From: Euwallacea fornicatus | Taxonomy: Eukaryota; Arthropoda; Insecta; Coleoptera; Curculionidae | NCBI RefSeq assembly: GCF_040115645.1 | Contig: NC_089573.1 | Span: forward strand, 1,736,001 to 1,800,000 | Direction: 5' to 3' | Length of the DNA stretch: 64,000 nucleotides | Part shown: positions 24,670-37,190 of the stretch, piece by piece | How positions within the stretch are numbered: position 1 is the first letter of the stretch | How the letters are laid out: every line of letters begins with the position of its first letter | The notes under the pieces: model-generated | The model's input: the letters and a program-made list of their open reading frames with translations, nothing else | The model's database searches: none | What the model was told of the DNA's origin: nothing | Position numbers and translations under genes: made by a program

Positions 24670-25674
24670 ATGCAACGTGAAACACGAAATCGTACTCGCG
24701 AAGAATGTGTCCAAACACTAATATTGTTTAAGGGAGGTTGGAGTTGCCGAAGAAATGCTGCACTATTTGGTCACATAACCATTTCCCTAGCCACACAAAG
24801 ATATAAAGAGACTGGAAGTTATGGTCACAGGTCGAGACAAGGAAAGAATCGAATAACAACTCCGAGGACCGATTTTTGAGACTCTCGGCATGAAGACAAT
24901 GTATTGTAACAGTTCGAACCCTTCGACTCAGTTCCGAGATGCTAATAGTATTCAAATTTTTAGAAGAAATGTTCGTCAGAGTCTAAGGAATTTGAAACCT
25001 AGCCCGAATTACAGCTTTAACTAGAGTTAATCGAAGAGCGAGGTTAAACTTTGCCAGGAATCATCATAATTGGTTGAAAGGTGAAATGGCAACAGGTACT
25101 ATTTACGAACGAATCCCGGTTTTGTTTGTACAACAATGACAAGCATTTTCGTATATATTGACGTCCTAACGAACGGTACACTCAGTGCAATATCTCATAT
25201 ACCCCATTAGGCGGAGGAGAAAGTGTGATGGTCTGGGGAGGCATTTCTTTGACCACTTGCCCCGAACTTGTCATCATACATGGAAGGCTTACGATCGAAA
25301 AGTAAATAGTGCAGGTTTTAGATCCACGTATACTGCCGTTTGCGCCATATATAGGGCAAGGATTTTTGTTGATACAAGATAATGCCAGGTCTCATGTTGC
25401 TCGAGTTGTGAGAAATTCTCTAGAGGAAGTCGATATTGCTATCATGACGTGGCCAGCTCGAAGCCCAGATTTAAATACCATAGAGAATCTCTGGGACACT
25501 CGTGGGATGAGATTACAAAAGGAACGTAACTTAAACACTTTGAAAGACGTACGACGGAGATTGATCCAAATATGGGAGAAACTGGCCCAAGATGACATAA
25601 GACCTTTTATTTTAAATATGGGCCGTCGGGGCGAAGGACTTATTCGTGCCAGAGGTGGAAATATTCGCCATTGA
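24670..25674 (+). pseudogene. Tc1-like transposase (DD34E)
   Basis: First and last parts are in the same frame over 335 codons, the usual Tc1 length, with disruptions in between. The N-terminal part has the paired helix-turn-helix ending YKETGSYGHRSRQGKNRITT. In the centre VLFTNESRFCLY carries asparagine where the first catalytic aspartate should be, and SVMVWGGIS follows. The C-terminal part has LIQDNARSHVARVV (second aspartate) and ARSPDLNTIENLWD (the glutamate). I count 34 residues between aspartate and glutamate. Loss of the first aspartate plus frame breaks means it is inactive. Confidence 0.9.
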
Positions 25675-25837
25675 CACTTTCGCGTCGTTTTGCACGTGTT
25701 TCTTTGCACTTTGTTTCGTTTCTTCTTGTTGTTTTGGAACATTAATTTTCAATCAAATCACGTTCTGGTGCACAATGGCGTTCCTCGTATTATAGGAAAG
25801 ATAATGTAGCTAGTCGGAAAGAAAGTGTTGAAAAAAG

Positions 25838-26106
25838 ATGAGACTAAAGTGGGATTTCAATCGTAACTTGATAATATAACTTCCGAGCCGCATAGGGCGT
25901 TAGAAATTTCATGGAAAAAACGCGCCATTATTGCTACAAACTTTATATTATAAAATGGAGGTTTCTTTTCCAACACAGCTAATACACCAACGTTCCGGAA
26001 GACAACCTGTGGTCCGAAAAAACAAAAAATCGTCAAAATCGAACACGGAGTTTTGAAAAAAAAAAAAAAATTACTAGAAACTTTTAGTTATTTTTTGGTG
26101 GTGCAC
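25838..26106 (-). repeat. Right long inverted end of the Tc1 element
   Basis: Reverse-complement partner of 24192-24462. It ends TTTTTTGGTGGTGCACC. An A-run at about 26056-26070 has no equal in the other arm. Confidence 0.8.
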
Positions 26107-28575
26107 CAACCTGCAGGGGAAGCGTATTTAGCATTATGTGACTTAAAATGATGAACCACAGCTAACATCAATTAACCTGGATTAAGTTACACCAACTACA
26201 ACATTTTAAAATTTGCAACTGTGCCGAGATACCGAGGAAAATTTTACGTTAATTAAAACTATTCAATCTACACTTCACCGCCAAGGAAACCTGCCGGATT
26301 TTCGACGTGCTAGTAAAATTAACCCTCACACTTTGTTAGAGAAAAATCCAAAATGTAATACCAAAATTGGTATTTCTCCTAAATACTAATTGGTACTGAA
26401 ATATGGCTGGTAAAATTTACGGCTGAAACGATGCAAGATTGTATTTTTACGATCCATAAAGCCAATTTTTCTAAGGAATTATGGCTGGGGACTATTCATA
26501 GATAGGCCGTAAACTTTTATGAAGCAATAACGGATCCCCGTTTTCCTTAAGTGTTAAAATTTTGTTTCGAACTCTAGCATTATAATAATTGAACACTCAA
26601 AACTCAAAAGTGCTACGGAACATTAAACAACGTTTTTCTAAAACCACAGCAGTCGAGTCAACAGAGACGCGCTTTTCGATATAAGCCGATTGTTTCTGCA
26701 CTTTCTTAAATGCACAAAAGAATGGAAGTAATCCAAAGCTCTCTTCCAATATTTTCTGAGGGAAATGCGAGATTGAGTATAATGGGATTTTCGATGGAGG
26801 TAAAGTGACTGACAATATGCATTTAGCTTATATGTTAAGTTTACAGTGTCCCGCTCCGAATAATCTGTATTAACATTAATAATTGCGACGAGCGAATTCT
26901 TAATCGAACGAGTTTCAATAGATCCCACAAATGAATCTATCAGATAATGACGTCGATTGGAATTAGTTTGAGTGCATCCCACTATTGCAAATTTCATCCA
27001 TTAATAATTTCACGCTTAAATTATCGCATTTTTGCGTGTTAACTAATTCGAAGTAGCAATAAGGTGCAAAACTCGAGTTATGTAGGAAGACATTCAAGTA
27101 AATTTGTTACCTCGATAAATTACTTTAAGAGGAAATTTGTAATTAAGAAGGCGAGTGAGGTTTAGTGGGGTTATGCAATATGAATATGCCAATTCCTTAA
27201 TAAGCGACGACCGTCTTTGGCCTCGGATTAAGTTCCAGAGGCGTAGGGGACAACGCGTGAGCCAGGCGAAACTTTTTTACGTCCCATCAAATTACAGCTT
27301 TTCTTCATGTCCGGGAAGGTAGGCACCTAAAACGCTGATTCAAGTAAATTGCAATTGGGAGTTTGCCAGGGTCAATATATTATTTTTACGGCCCGAAGTA
27401 CACCGTAAAAGTGAAAAATACTCTTCAGGCCTAACTTGCACACATATTCATTAATATTTCAAATTTCCACGAGATCTTCATAAACATTCTTCTGGGTAAA
27501 ATGGTGAAGGAGCCCGGCAATATGTGTTTTTTAGGTTCGCAATTTCCCGTGAATAATGTCGTTTAATAAGAGCACTGTCCGCTGATTTAGCTTAATGGAT
27601 ATTGTGGTGTAATGCCACTGGAAACTACAGTTAATCACACTTCCTGTGGCTTATAACAGAGAATATGCTAATATAATGACCTCGCGGCGGGGAATATTGC
27701 ATAATAAAGCAAACTGCACACCAAAAAGCTTGCTGTCTTGGTGAACTTTTTCGAACAAAGTAAAAAATTCGGAAAGATTAAAAGACTAGAAGTTTTGCAG
27801 TTAGGAATTGCATAAAAGTTAAAATTCGAGGTACAATCGATTAGCCCGGAGCGATTGCGAACAGAAGAATTCTTCTAATTTTTATGGCTCAAACCATTTG
27901 TAGCCATAAAGAGTTTTAGATTTTTACGGATGCAATCAACGATATCGTAAAATATTAATTGCTTTGAGCTGAGTTTGTGACCAATGGGCGATACATTCGT
28001 TTTAACTTACGAATCTTTTTATCTCGCTATGAGTACAGCGACACCAACAAACAACAGCGCAAACACATTTCGAGGAAATTAGAAGTGAAATAACTTCAGC
28101 TAACGCCGGATTAAAATCAAGATTTGTTTTGATTAAATGTTTCAATTAAGTAAATGCAGAGATTCGCCAGGGCTCCAGGTTATTCAACTGTCACGGCTAT
28201 ATTTCAAATTTAATTGGCGGAAATAACTTGTGTGTCGAAAATAAAAAGACGTATATCGGGGGCTGCGAAACATCCCTTGTTAAAGCCCTTAGACTTCTCG
28301 TTGTTTTTGAAATGTTTGCTGTTTTCCTATAGTTGCTTCGAAATTTTGGCTAAAAAAACAAGGGTCTTTAACTATCATCTTTCATTAATATCGATTATAA
28401 AAGAATTATAAATTATAACGAAATGTTCGCATTTCTGGCAAACTCTTAGAATTAATAACCATTTAATAGCTATCTGACGAAAAAGTGTATTAATGATGGT
28501 GATTAATAATCTAGACATTTTAATCAAGGGTAATAGGAACGAATAACCGTTGGTTAATGTATAGCCATTAATACA
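26107..28575. other. Unrecognised stretch
   Basis: AT-rich. No recognised coding block, transposon end or repeat. Frames on the minus strand at 26597-26997 have no recognised relatives. Confidence 0.4.
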
Positions 28576-29657
28576 CAGGGTGTTTAGGAAAGGTGGTACC
28601 AAAGTTTAGGAGCTGAAAGTGGAGCTAAAAATAGTAAAATAAGTTTCTATAAGCACTGATCCGACGGAGCATCGTTTTTAAGATATGGTCTTCTAAAAGG
28701 GTCATATCATTTGAACATTGTAAAAATAACTTTCTTTCTCATTAAGATAATGGAATGAAAATTGCGAGCAAGAATCATACCCTAAGGGTCTTCAACTATC
28801 ACGAGTTTCATCAAAATTCAATACAAACAAGGGTAGTTTCCTAACTACCCTTAACAGAAATCTTTCGATTTTTAAAAATTTTTTTAAATTCCCAAATAAA
28901 AGATTTTTTTTTTACAATAATATATGACTTAAAATAGTAATATTTTTAAAATATTTTCGCAAAGTAAGTATCTTTCATGATTGTACTGATTGTTACTTAC
29001 ATGTTTTCAGAGTATTTTATGATACAAAGTTATAAGCTTAAATTTAATATAAAACTTTTTTTTTTTACTCTTTTGCTTCCTTACATTGATTAGCACCTTT
29101 ATAGCTACATCTGTAGGCTTCTTACAACGTGTAGACTATTTCCATTACAGAAATGACAATCACTACAATAAAACCGTTAGATTAAAAAGTACCTGCTATG
29201 TGAGCCTTTTAAAAAATGTTAATATTCTGAGTTATACATTATTAAAAATTAATTATTTATAACTAAATTACGCAGAAATCGAAAAAAAAGCAGATAATTT
29301 TTTTCTTCAGAAAAGTCTGGTTCATTAAAACTAATGTTAATCACTGGATAATTGAAATGAATAAACAATATTCGAAAAATATCTGTTAAGGGTAGTTAGA
29401 AAAGTACCTTTATTTGTAATTAATTTTGATAAAACTTAAAATAGTTAAAAATATTTCTGCTATAATTATTGCTTACAACTTTCATTTCGTCATCAGCAAA
29501 AAGTTATCATAAAAAATTTCAAATGATAGAAGCCTCTTTGGAGAATCATATCGGATTAACGGTGCTCCATCGAATCAGTGTTTATAGTAACTTTTTTACT
29601 ATTTTCGGCACTGCTTTCATCTCTTTAAGTTTGATACCAACTTTTCCAAACATCCTG
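28576..29657. mobile_element. Non-autonomous element with 290-bp inverted ends
   Basis: The left end CAGGGTGTTTAGGAAAGGTG is mirrored at the right end, which in reverse complement starts CAGGATGTTTGGAAAAGTTG. Similarity persists inward for about 290 bp, up to the shared block CTGTTAAGGGTAGTTAG (about 28840-28860 inverted, and 29382-29398). The central 500 bp are AT-rich without a transposase. By its termini it belongs with the CAGGGTG group and would have been moved by a transposase supplied elsewhere. Confidence 0.85.
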
Positions 29658-30201
29658 CATACAGAGCGATTCAAAATTAAACCCAAAAATTTTAGAAGAG
29701 TATTTTTACTTAGCAACTTTCATCTTAATACGCACCCCGTTGGAACTAGAGGCATCGAAAATTACGCAAAAAAAATCGATGATGTTAAATTGTGAATAGA
29801 ATTACCCATCAAATTTAATTAAAACTGGAAAGCTCTTGTTTTTTAGGCGTCTTATTTATTTTTTACTTAAAAAATTATGTGAAACTAATTTTCTATACTA
29901 CTTATATTTCTAAAATAAACTGAATAAAAGAAAATATTGGAAAGTTGATATTCCGTAAGTAAATACCTCCTACATACACACAGAACTTCCTTTCAATAAG
30001 CTTATGAAACTTTACTCAAACGTTCGACGCAGCTTAATAATTATGATTTGCTAAATTATGTTATTATGTAGTAGTGCAAAATGAAATAAATAAAATATAT
30101 GTTTTTAAAGACAATGTTTAACTTTCTCAAATCTCCCATAATGCAACTTGCATTGACGAAAAAGGGAGTTATACTTAAATGGTTGTTTAAGTGGAATTAA
30201 A

Positions 30202-30381
30202 AAACTTAAAATTGCAGAAAAATGGGGCGTATCAGTCAATACTTTCTATATCTTCGATACTTCAAAAGTGCTTTTTATGCCTGAAGCATCCAAGCACCAT
30301 TTGTACACTTTTTTTAGTTGGCCGTCTTGCTCTCCCGATATGACTCCAATAGAATTTCCAAATTACGGGATTGGGGAATAA
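30202..30381 (+). pseudogene. Shrunken Tc1/mariner-type transposase remnant
   Basis: A 59-residue frame joins KIAEKWGVSVNTFYI, which looks like the recognition helix of a transposase DNA-binding domain, to FFSWPSCSPDMTPIEF. The latter is the block at the third catalytic residue (here followed by I-E, as in Tc1 or pogo relatives). Everything between is missing. The match is short, so this could be partly chance. Confidence 0.4.
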
Positions 30382-30384
30382 TCA

Positions 30385-33300
30385 AAAACCGAGTTTAAAA
30401 AATAGGGTTGACGACAGCACTGATGATAATGGTATCGATATAATGTTACAAATATATTATTATAAAATAAATATTATACATTATATAAAAACCTTATAGA
30501 ATACATTTGTGATTTAGGAAGGAAAAGCGCTATAGAGATATGAAATAAAAATTGTAGATCCGCATTTAAAAAAAAAAGTAAGTTGGTATGAATAGCTAGA
30601 AGGCGAAATGTGACATTGATATACTAATGGGCTGATGTTTTTTTTAATCAAATTATTTTGGGAATTTTTTAATTTTCGTATTTCGATAACGAAGAATTTT
30701 TGGAACGGAATTTGTATAGGCAAATGTTGGATTTTTATTATTTATCAATTTTACCTATTTAGAACGAGCGTTGAAAAATATAGAATACACTACTTAATAG
30801 GACAATATGAACGGATGTAGATTTTGCGTAAATATAGAAGAGCTCAAATAGGGAGGGAATGTGGGCGAAACATGATGGAAAGGAAACGAGCCCGGGAATT
30901 CTTCGAAGAAGCACGCGCGGCTAGTTTTTCCCGGGATAGTGCTCATTTGTTTTAAATGCTTTCCACACATTTCTCGCAGTTTTCTTATGCATTTTTCATA
31001 AGCCATTTTTATAACGATCAGACATTTTGGTACTTGAATTAAACAGTTTACTTTGAGCCAAATTAAAAGTTCCTAAACTTTAGTTCCGAATGTAACTGTC
31101 GCCAAGGAAGCACACGTGACGGCTTTTCTTCTTGGACCAGACATACTATGGTTCCTGCGGCGTAAAGGTACTAAATGATACTTATCTGACTCGTTGTCAA
31201 ATTCTTAAGGAGTAGCATAAAAAATTCCTTTAATAGAAAATCAAAATGGCGAAATTAAAAACAGGAATGCCCAATTAAGCCTAAACGTTACGAAATTAAA
31301 AGTTAAAAGGACACAAGTTTATCCTAAAATCCCTTAAAAAGTTGTCGGAATGGTGATTAAATTAAGTTTGGGAATAAAGTTAAAAGATACTTCGTAATGA
31401 CAACACCCAAACTTAAACTGATTTTCACATTACTCTATTAAAGTCATTTGCAATAATCTCGTATAACAAAATGAGCTTGGAATTTAATGAAGTGCGGCTT
31501 GGTAAGGGCATCGATGTGTGTAACTGATAGCAGGAGTTGAAACATCATCCATCTTCGATACGAATTTTGAACTTTTAATTGACATTAAAATCACATCAAA
31601 GAAAAATCGCTCCATTAATAAATATCTGATTTGGCTATTAGGCGCTAATTGTGCCATGTCCCTAAAGGGCTGTTGTAATTATATCAAATTAAATAGGGTT
31701 ATTAAGGAACTCCGTTTACATTGGTACTGAAACTGCGAATTGATAACGGATTTCAGTAAATTACATTCATGTTATTGATTCCAGTTCATAACCGGCTATC
31801 GGGTGATCATTTAATACCAAAATATAATGAATGGAACTTAGCAGTGTGGTCAAGTTCAATATTAACCTAAATGGCTTCGTAAACTTTCTATTAATGTACT
31901 TCGGTAAACTTCATTCCAATTCCAATTTAATATCCGATGCTTCATTGAGAGAGCTACTACAGGACTAATTACTTCAGATAACCCGGACATGTGCAAAAAC
32001 GCCAACGAATTTTGTTTAATCCAAAATAAGTTTCAAGAAAATCCCACATGCCCGAGACATTTTCTTATTTATAGTTTAGTTGAATGTTCCGAATAAACCA
32101 TTTTGTGGAGTGCGTACTTTGCCAAACTTTCATATTGCTCCGTATTTCTTTTGTCGAGTCACGTACACTCTATATGGCCGTTTAATGAAAGGACTTATGA
32201 AAATCATTATCAAGACGGATAAAAGTTTTCGGCTTGATATGATAATAACGCAAAATCCTTATTTCAAGCATTGTTTCGGAGTTCAGCAACGGTTCTATAC
32301 ACTAAAGTGTTGCAATTCATTTTTAACACGTAAATTTGATTTTGTTTTAGAACATCCCAAACGACTTCCAGGCGATTTGAATTTCAGATTGTCTAGAGTA
32401 TTTCAGTCTGGATTTTATTTATACGTCTACGGATAGTTCGCCTGGAACTTCATTGTCGCCTTTATTATTTTGCCTCAAATTACAACGCAAAATAATATTC
32501 GAAGATAAAAGGGTTTAAACTCGGTTTAAAGACGCGGCGGGTAAGATGAGTAAAACCGATAAATTCCTCAGTTGGCGTAACACGCTATAATCGATCTGTC
32601 ATCCGGAGCAATAAAACTAAGGACCAGTGGCGGAACGATACCCCTGAGAACGGAGATCAAAGTCCACATCGAATCAATACCCTGTACACGAAGCAATAAA
32701 CAAGATTGCTTTTGTCAATGTGCTGAACCAATACATTTAAAGTGCATCAATGTGCTTATTTACAATTTACTTCGGTTCAATTTAAGCGGAACCATTCCAG
32801 AAGCTGACCAAGCACCGAAACTGTTGTAATTAATTGTGTGCTTAATTTTGCGAAATCTCGCGACATCGTCAAAAGGGATCCAGAGTGAGAATATATTCCC
32901 CCGGGCCTTATGGCTGTGCCATCACATGCCAAAATGACTAAGTGAAATGTGTTGTTTTGAAATTACTTAGCCTGTCACCTCATGTTTTTTCTCTGGAAAA
33001 ATATTAGCCGTTTGGAAACAACCTTTTTTTTCAAGGGATTATGACGTCAAGGCGGAATTTTGACATTGAAGATAAGGAAAGTTACAAACTAGAAAATAAA
33101 ATTATAATTCCCCTGATCCCCACACATGCCAGAGTGATTTATACATATATCAGATGCCCTTTGTTTTAAATAAAAAACTCGAAAACGGATGTCGTCCACG
33201 TTAAAAACATAAAACACATTTGGTGTGGGAATTCGCAATTTATTTCCTAGCTAAATAAATTTATTATGCGTCGATTGCAGGTGGGCAGGTTTCGGTTTGT

Positions 33301-34200
33301 ATGACCGGACAAAGAAGTTTTTAGCACTAACTCCGTAGATTCGGGTATTAAAATCAACCAGATGATGAATTATACAAAGAGTCAGACGTGGGGTGCAAGA
33401 GAGTAATCTAAATTTCCCAGATTGCTTTCACAAAATCATACTCGAGTGGAAATTCCAGAGGAAAGGTGATATTTTCGTGCAAAGGTTGGTTTCGTTTTAA
33501 TAAATAATTCGAATGAAATACGTGATGAAAACTAGAGTAAACTAGTACACCTCCTTAAAATAAATAACTCCAGTTTACCGGGTACGTCGAATAAAATACT
33601 GCATCCATTACCATAATTATGTTTTTGAAAAATGACGCTTTTAATCCTAAAGGGTATATGCATGTACATTATTACCTAACCAACACACGGAAGAATTTAT
33701 CGCGTCACCCTATCAAAGAAACCTCCTTACCTGATATCTACATAAGCACTTTTAATGCAATACTGACACAAAAAATACAAAACTTAACTCGGTTTCAGAC
33801 TGCAAACAATTTCCCTCTAACGAGAAGCTGCATGAATTTATTTCTTCCTCTAACATGCGAAACAACAACGAATATGCCATCTTAAAGAAATAGCGGGCGC
33901 CATTCTGTGCCATTTTTCAAAGGTAAGTATTATTTGTGACTTGTGAAACAACCCGTCTTATCCGCGTTAACATTTTCCCTGGAGTTATTTAGCCATAGAC
34001 TCTTAAGCGAATTTACCGGACAATTAACCTCGAGGAACATGCCCATGTCTCCGATTCAATTTTATGTAAATACAATCGTCATATGTGGAAATATCTAATA
34101 GCCTGGAAAGAAGCATCTTTACATACTCGGATTCCCTGCTCAACGGGGACCTCGAGCAACAACGCACACGGAAGTTGTAATATTACGGCGGGATGGACAT
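30385..34200. other. Unrecognised stretch
   Basis: No recognised gene or element end over about 3.8 kb. The longest frame (32080-32436, plus) has no recognised motif. Confidence 0.4.
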
Positions 34201-34207
34201 TTTTTTT

Positions 34208-34621
34208 ACCGTTTTATCGGTAAATGAGCTTTCAGAGACGCACGCACGAGAGAATGAGTCAAAAATGACACTTTATACCGTTTTATCGGTAAATGAGCTT
34301 ACAGAGACGCACGCACGAGAGAATGAGTCAAAAATGACACTTTATACCGTTTTATCGGTAAATGAGCTTACAGAGACGCACGCACGAGAGAATGAGTCAA
34401 AAATGACACTTTATACCGTTTTATCGGTAAATGAGGTTTCAGAGACGCACGCACGAGAGAATGAGTCAAAAATGACACTTTATACCGTTTTATCGGTAAA
34501 TGAGCTTTCAGAGACGCACGCACGAGAGAATGAGTCAAAAATGACACTTTATACCGTTTTATCGGTAAATGAACTTTTAGAGACGCACGCACGTGAGAAT
34601 GAGTCAAAAGTGACACATTAC
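34208..34621 (+). repeat. 69-bp tandem array, six units
   Basis: Six head-to-tail units start at 34208, 34277, 34346, 34415, 34484 and 34553. Each begins ACCGTTTTATCGGTAAATGA and includes GAGACGCACGCACGAGAGAA. Units 1-5 are almost identical; unit 6 has several changes. Since 69 is a multiple of three, both strands stay open across the array (23-residue period SVNELTETHARENESKM). I read this as a by-product of period length and not as a gene. The array ends 17 bp before a mariner element. Confidence 0.95.
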
Positions 34622-34638
34622 AACCTTCGCGAAAGACA

Positions 34639-35915
34639 TTAGGTCGTGTAGTATGAAATTAGTAAATTCTCGAAATGCCACATTCAACTGCGAATAACTT
34701 CACTCTAAATCTAGATTTGGAGTTGACTTTTTTATGTGGAAAAGGCACATTCTTCCACTTTCCATCAGAGTTTAAAGTGTTAAAAATTATTGAAAACTTT
34801 TATTTTTATAAAAATTTTTATGCGGCCACGCAAAATAGTGAAATTCGTGTGTTAATGAAATATGAGTTCCACCGTGGAACCACAACAGCTCAGACGGCTC
34901 GCAATATTAACGATGTGTTTGGTACTGAAGTCACTTCACAGCAAACAGTATCTCGTTGGTTCATGAAATTTCGTTCTGACCATTTTGACCTAACAAATGA
35001 ACCACGTGGACGACCTGAAACTCAAGCGGATAACGATCATCTGAAAGCTGTAGAGGAAGCGAATTCACGTCAAAGTGCGTTCGAATTTTCGTTAATATTC
35101 AGTGTAACCAAAAAAACAATATTGACTCATTTGGCTGAAATTGGTGAGGTGGAAGAGCTGGACAAGTGGATACCGCATGAGTTGAGCGACATACAGAAAG
35201 AACGACGTCTCGAAGCTTGTGTTTCTTTGTTGTGCCGGCATTATAACGATCCATTTTTGAATCGGATTGTTACTTGTGATGAGAAATGGATCCTATATAA
35301 CAATACCAGACGTTCATCGCAGTGGTTGGACCAAGATGAACCACCAAAACATTGTGCAAAAAAAAATCTTCATCAAAAGAAGCTTATGGTGTCCGTTTGG
35401 TGGTGCAACGCAGGTGTCATCCATCACAGCTTCATGAAACCTGGTGAATCGATTACGGCTGATGTCTACTGCCGACAACTGACCGAAATGATGAGGCAAC
35501 TGACAGTTAAGCCGCCAAGATTAGTCAATCGAAGCGCACCGCTATTGTTGCACGACAACGCTCGGCCACACACTGCACAAGTCACCTTGGCCAAGCTGCA
35601 GGAGTTGGAATTGGAAACTTTTCGTCATCCACTGTATTCACCCGACTTAGCACCCACTGATTACCACTTCTTTCAAAATTTGGATAACTTCTTGGTAGGA
35701 ACTCCGACGAGGCTGTCAAAGCTGCCTTCCACGAGTTTATCGACTCCCGGCATGCAGGCTTTTATAGCAGGGGAATCAATGAACTTCTCGTTAAATGGGC
35801 GAAGTGTATTGATAATGGCGGTGCATATTTCGATTGACAATAAAAACATTTCATATGAAAAAAAAATGACTCAAGTTTCAATTCAATTCTACTCATTTCA
35901 TACTACACGACCTAA
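34639..35915 (+). mobile_element. Mariner element, best preserved in the window
   Basis: 1277 bp with inverted ends TTAGGTCGTGTAGTATGAAA and its reverse complement. TA follows the right end (35916-35917); the left flank is CA, presumably a mutated TA. It lies between the 69-bp array and LINE debris. The TTAGGT start and protein wording recall the cecropia/mellifera groups of mariner; I cannot assign the group firmly. Confidence 0.93.
34820..35837 (+). pseudogene. Mariner transposase (DD34D), nearly intact
   Basis: A long open frame carries the whole DNA-binding part (MKYEFHRGTTTAQTARNIND, then QTVSRWFMKFRSDHF), the linker LDKWIPHEL, and all three catalytic aspartates: VTCDEKWILY, LLLHDNARPHTAQ and YSPDLAPTDYHFF, the last two 34 residues apart. 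Two lesions are visible. The ATG at 34820 is out of frame with the first homologous residues. A small deletion after NLDNFLVG shifts the final 50 codons, which resume in another frame as SDEAVKAAFHEFIDSRHAGF and end GGAYFD at the TGA of 35835-35837. Probably inactive, though the catalytic core is unbroken. Confidence 0.9.
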
Positions 35916-35939
35916 TATAAACCGGCCGAGAGATCAACG

Positions 35940-37190
35940 TTGAGAGGACAAACGGTTAGCAAGGTGTGTCGAGGAACCGAACGAGACAAAGGAAAATTGC
36001 ATTGGCGAAACATGAAAAGCAATCGAGGGCATCAAAACGATAAACAAAGGGGGAACGAAACGTTAACAAACCAAAATGAAGTTGTCTCATTTGCCGAACA
36101 CTTTCGGAATGGCTTCGACATTTCGACAAACCCTAAATTTGATCATCCTAATTGCAATTTCGTGAACAACGGGCACAATGGGCAATTTTAACAATCCTTT
36201 ATACTACAGGTGAAAGCTGACAACATATACAGTATATCGTGAAGCACCAGCTCATATCAAAAACGCGTCAATGGAAAAAGACAAAGTAAAAAGTGAAATT
36301 TTCGATCGCGTGAAAGACAGGTTGAACGACTGTTTCATAAACAACGAGACGCAACACAAAAACATGGAAAAATTAAATAACAATACGAGTCGCAAAAGAT
36401 GTACAATGCACAAAGGCAAAACTATAGACCTTTAGACGGTACTCTTGGGGCTAAGTAAAGTTTTTCAACTCGTAATAAAAAACAGCCTATCGGAAAACAG
36501 ACAACTAGTACGAATTGACGATACTCTTTCTTTCCCTTTTTGTCCTAAACGAGGCCTCCCTCAGGGAATGCCGCTTTCACCCTTCCTTTATAATGTATGC
36601 TGCCACGATACATATAACCAGGGTTTGCAGGACAAAAAACATATAGGAAAAAAACACATAGACCACGATACACTGAGAGCACTGCTGTTGTTGTACACGA
36701 CCAGGGAGGAAAGCAGTAGGAAAATTTCGGACGCCAGCTAACGGACAAGACAATCACATGGTTCTATAAGTGATGCCTAACAACCAGTGCCACCAAGAAC
36801 CGACCTCCGCGGTGAAATTACCAAATTAAAACAGAATCTCCATGGTTAACAGTAGATGGTCGCGTAGCTAAACCAAAAAAGAAAAAGACGTAAAATTCTT
36901 GGGACAGAAAAAATCGACAAAAAACGTAAATGCACTAAACACGTTTGAAATATGAGAATGGAATTTATTAAACGAATAAAACATTGTCGATCGCTGACAT
37001 ATAAAGATAAAAGGATCGGTACAAAAACTCCAACAAGAATATAAAAGTCCGTCTAGAGACCATTGTCTGACTACGGACACGTACCGAGGATGAATGCAAT
37101 GAAAAAAATTTAACAATACAGAGTGTCCATTTACCAGCCCCTCGGACTTTGACGCGTCTATTTGCGATAACATAAAAGAACAATTATAGG
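35940..37190 (+). pseudogene. LINE fragment, family X (linker, RT and post-RT)
   Basis: Decayed non-LTR retrotransposon. 35940-36191 reads NEVVSFAEHFRNGFD, like the segment between endonuclease and reverse transcriptase. 36540-36600 gives CPKRGLPQGMPLSPFLYNV, which is RT motif B. 36850-37190, across frameshifts, gives DVKFLGQ and then YKDKRIGTKTPTRI, matching the block after the palm in the minus-strand copy at 53.9 kb. The FADD motif was not found. Stops are frequent. I name this group 'family X' only to link fragments in this window. Confidence 0.75.

Larger units (their letters stand above)
24192..26106 (+). mobile_element. Tc1-type element with long inverted ends (dead)
   Basis: About 1.9 kb. 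The outer ends are GCACCACCAAAAA and its reverse complement. Inverted similarity continues inward for about 270 bp on each side, to the shared block AATCCCACTTTAGTCTCATC at 24436-24455, which recurs inverted at 25839-25858. A Tc1 DD34E transposase remnant lies centrally. The target TA is clear only at the left (24190-24191). Long ends of this kind are known in some Tc1 relatives but are not the Tc1 norm. Confidence 0.85.

Noticed and set aside
27574..27640. Possible tRNA (GATTTAGCTTAATGG, recalling a tRNA D-arm)
   Set aside because: No acceptor stem, anticodon stem or T-arm (GTTCRAAYC) could be fitted around it.
29469..29795. Open frame of 108 codons
   Set aside because: It lies mostly inside the right inverted end of the 28576-29657 element and matches no protein.
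32080..32436. Plus-strand open frame of 118 codons
   Set aside because: No recognisable motif, and composition like other chance frames in the region.
34208..34621. Regular repeats that might suggest a CRISPR array
   Set aside because: Units are directly adjacent and identical throughout, with no variable spacers. It is a 69-bp satellite.
34193..34642. Open frame of 149 codons across the 69-bp array as a repeat protein
   Set aside because: The period is divisible by three, so frames stay open on both strands automatically. There is no start context or supporting exon.
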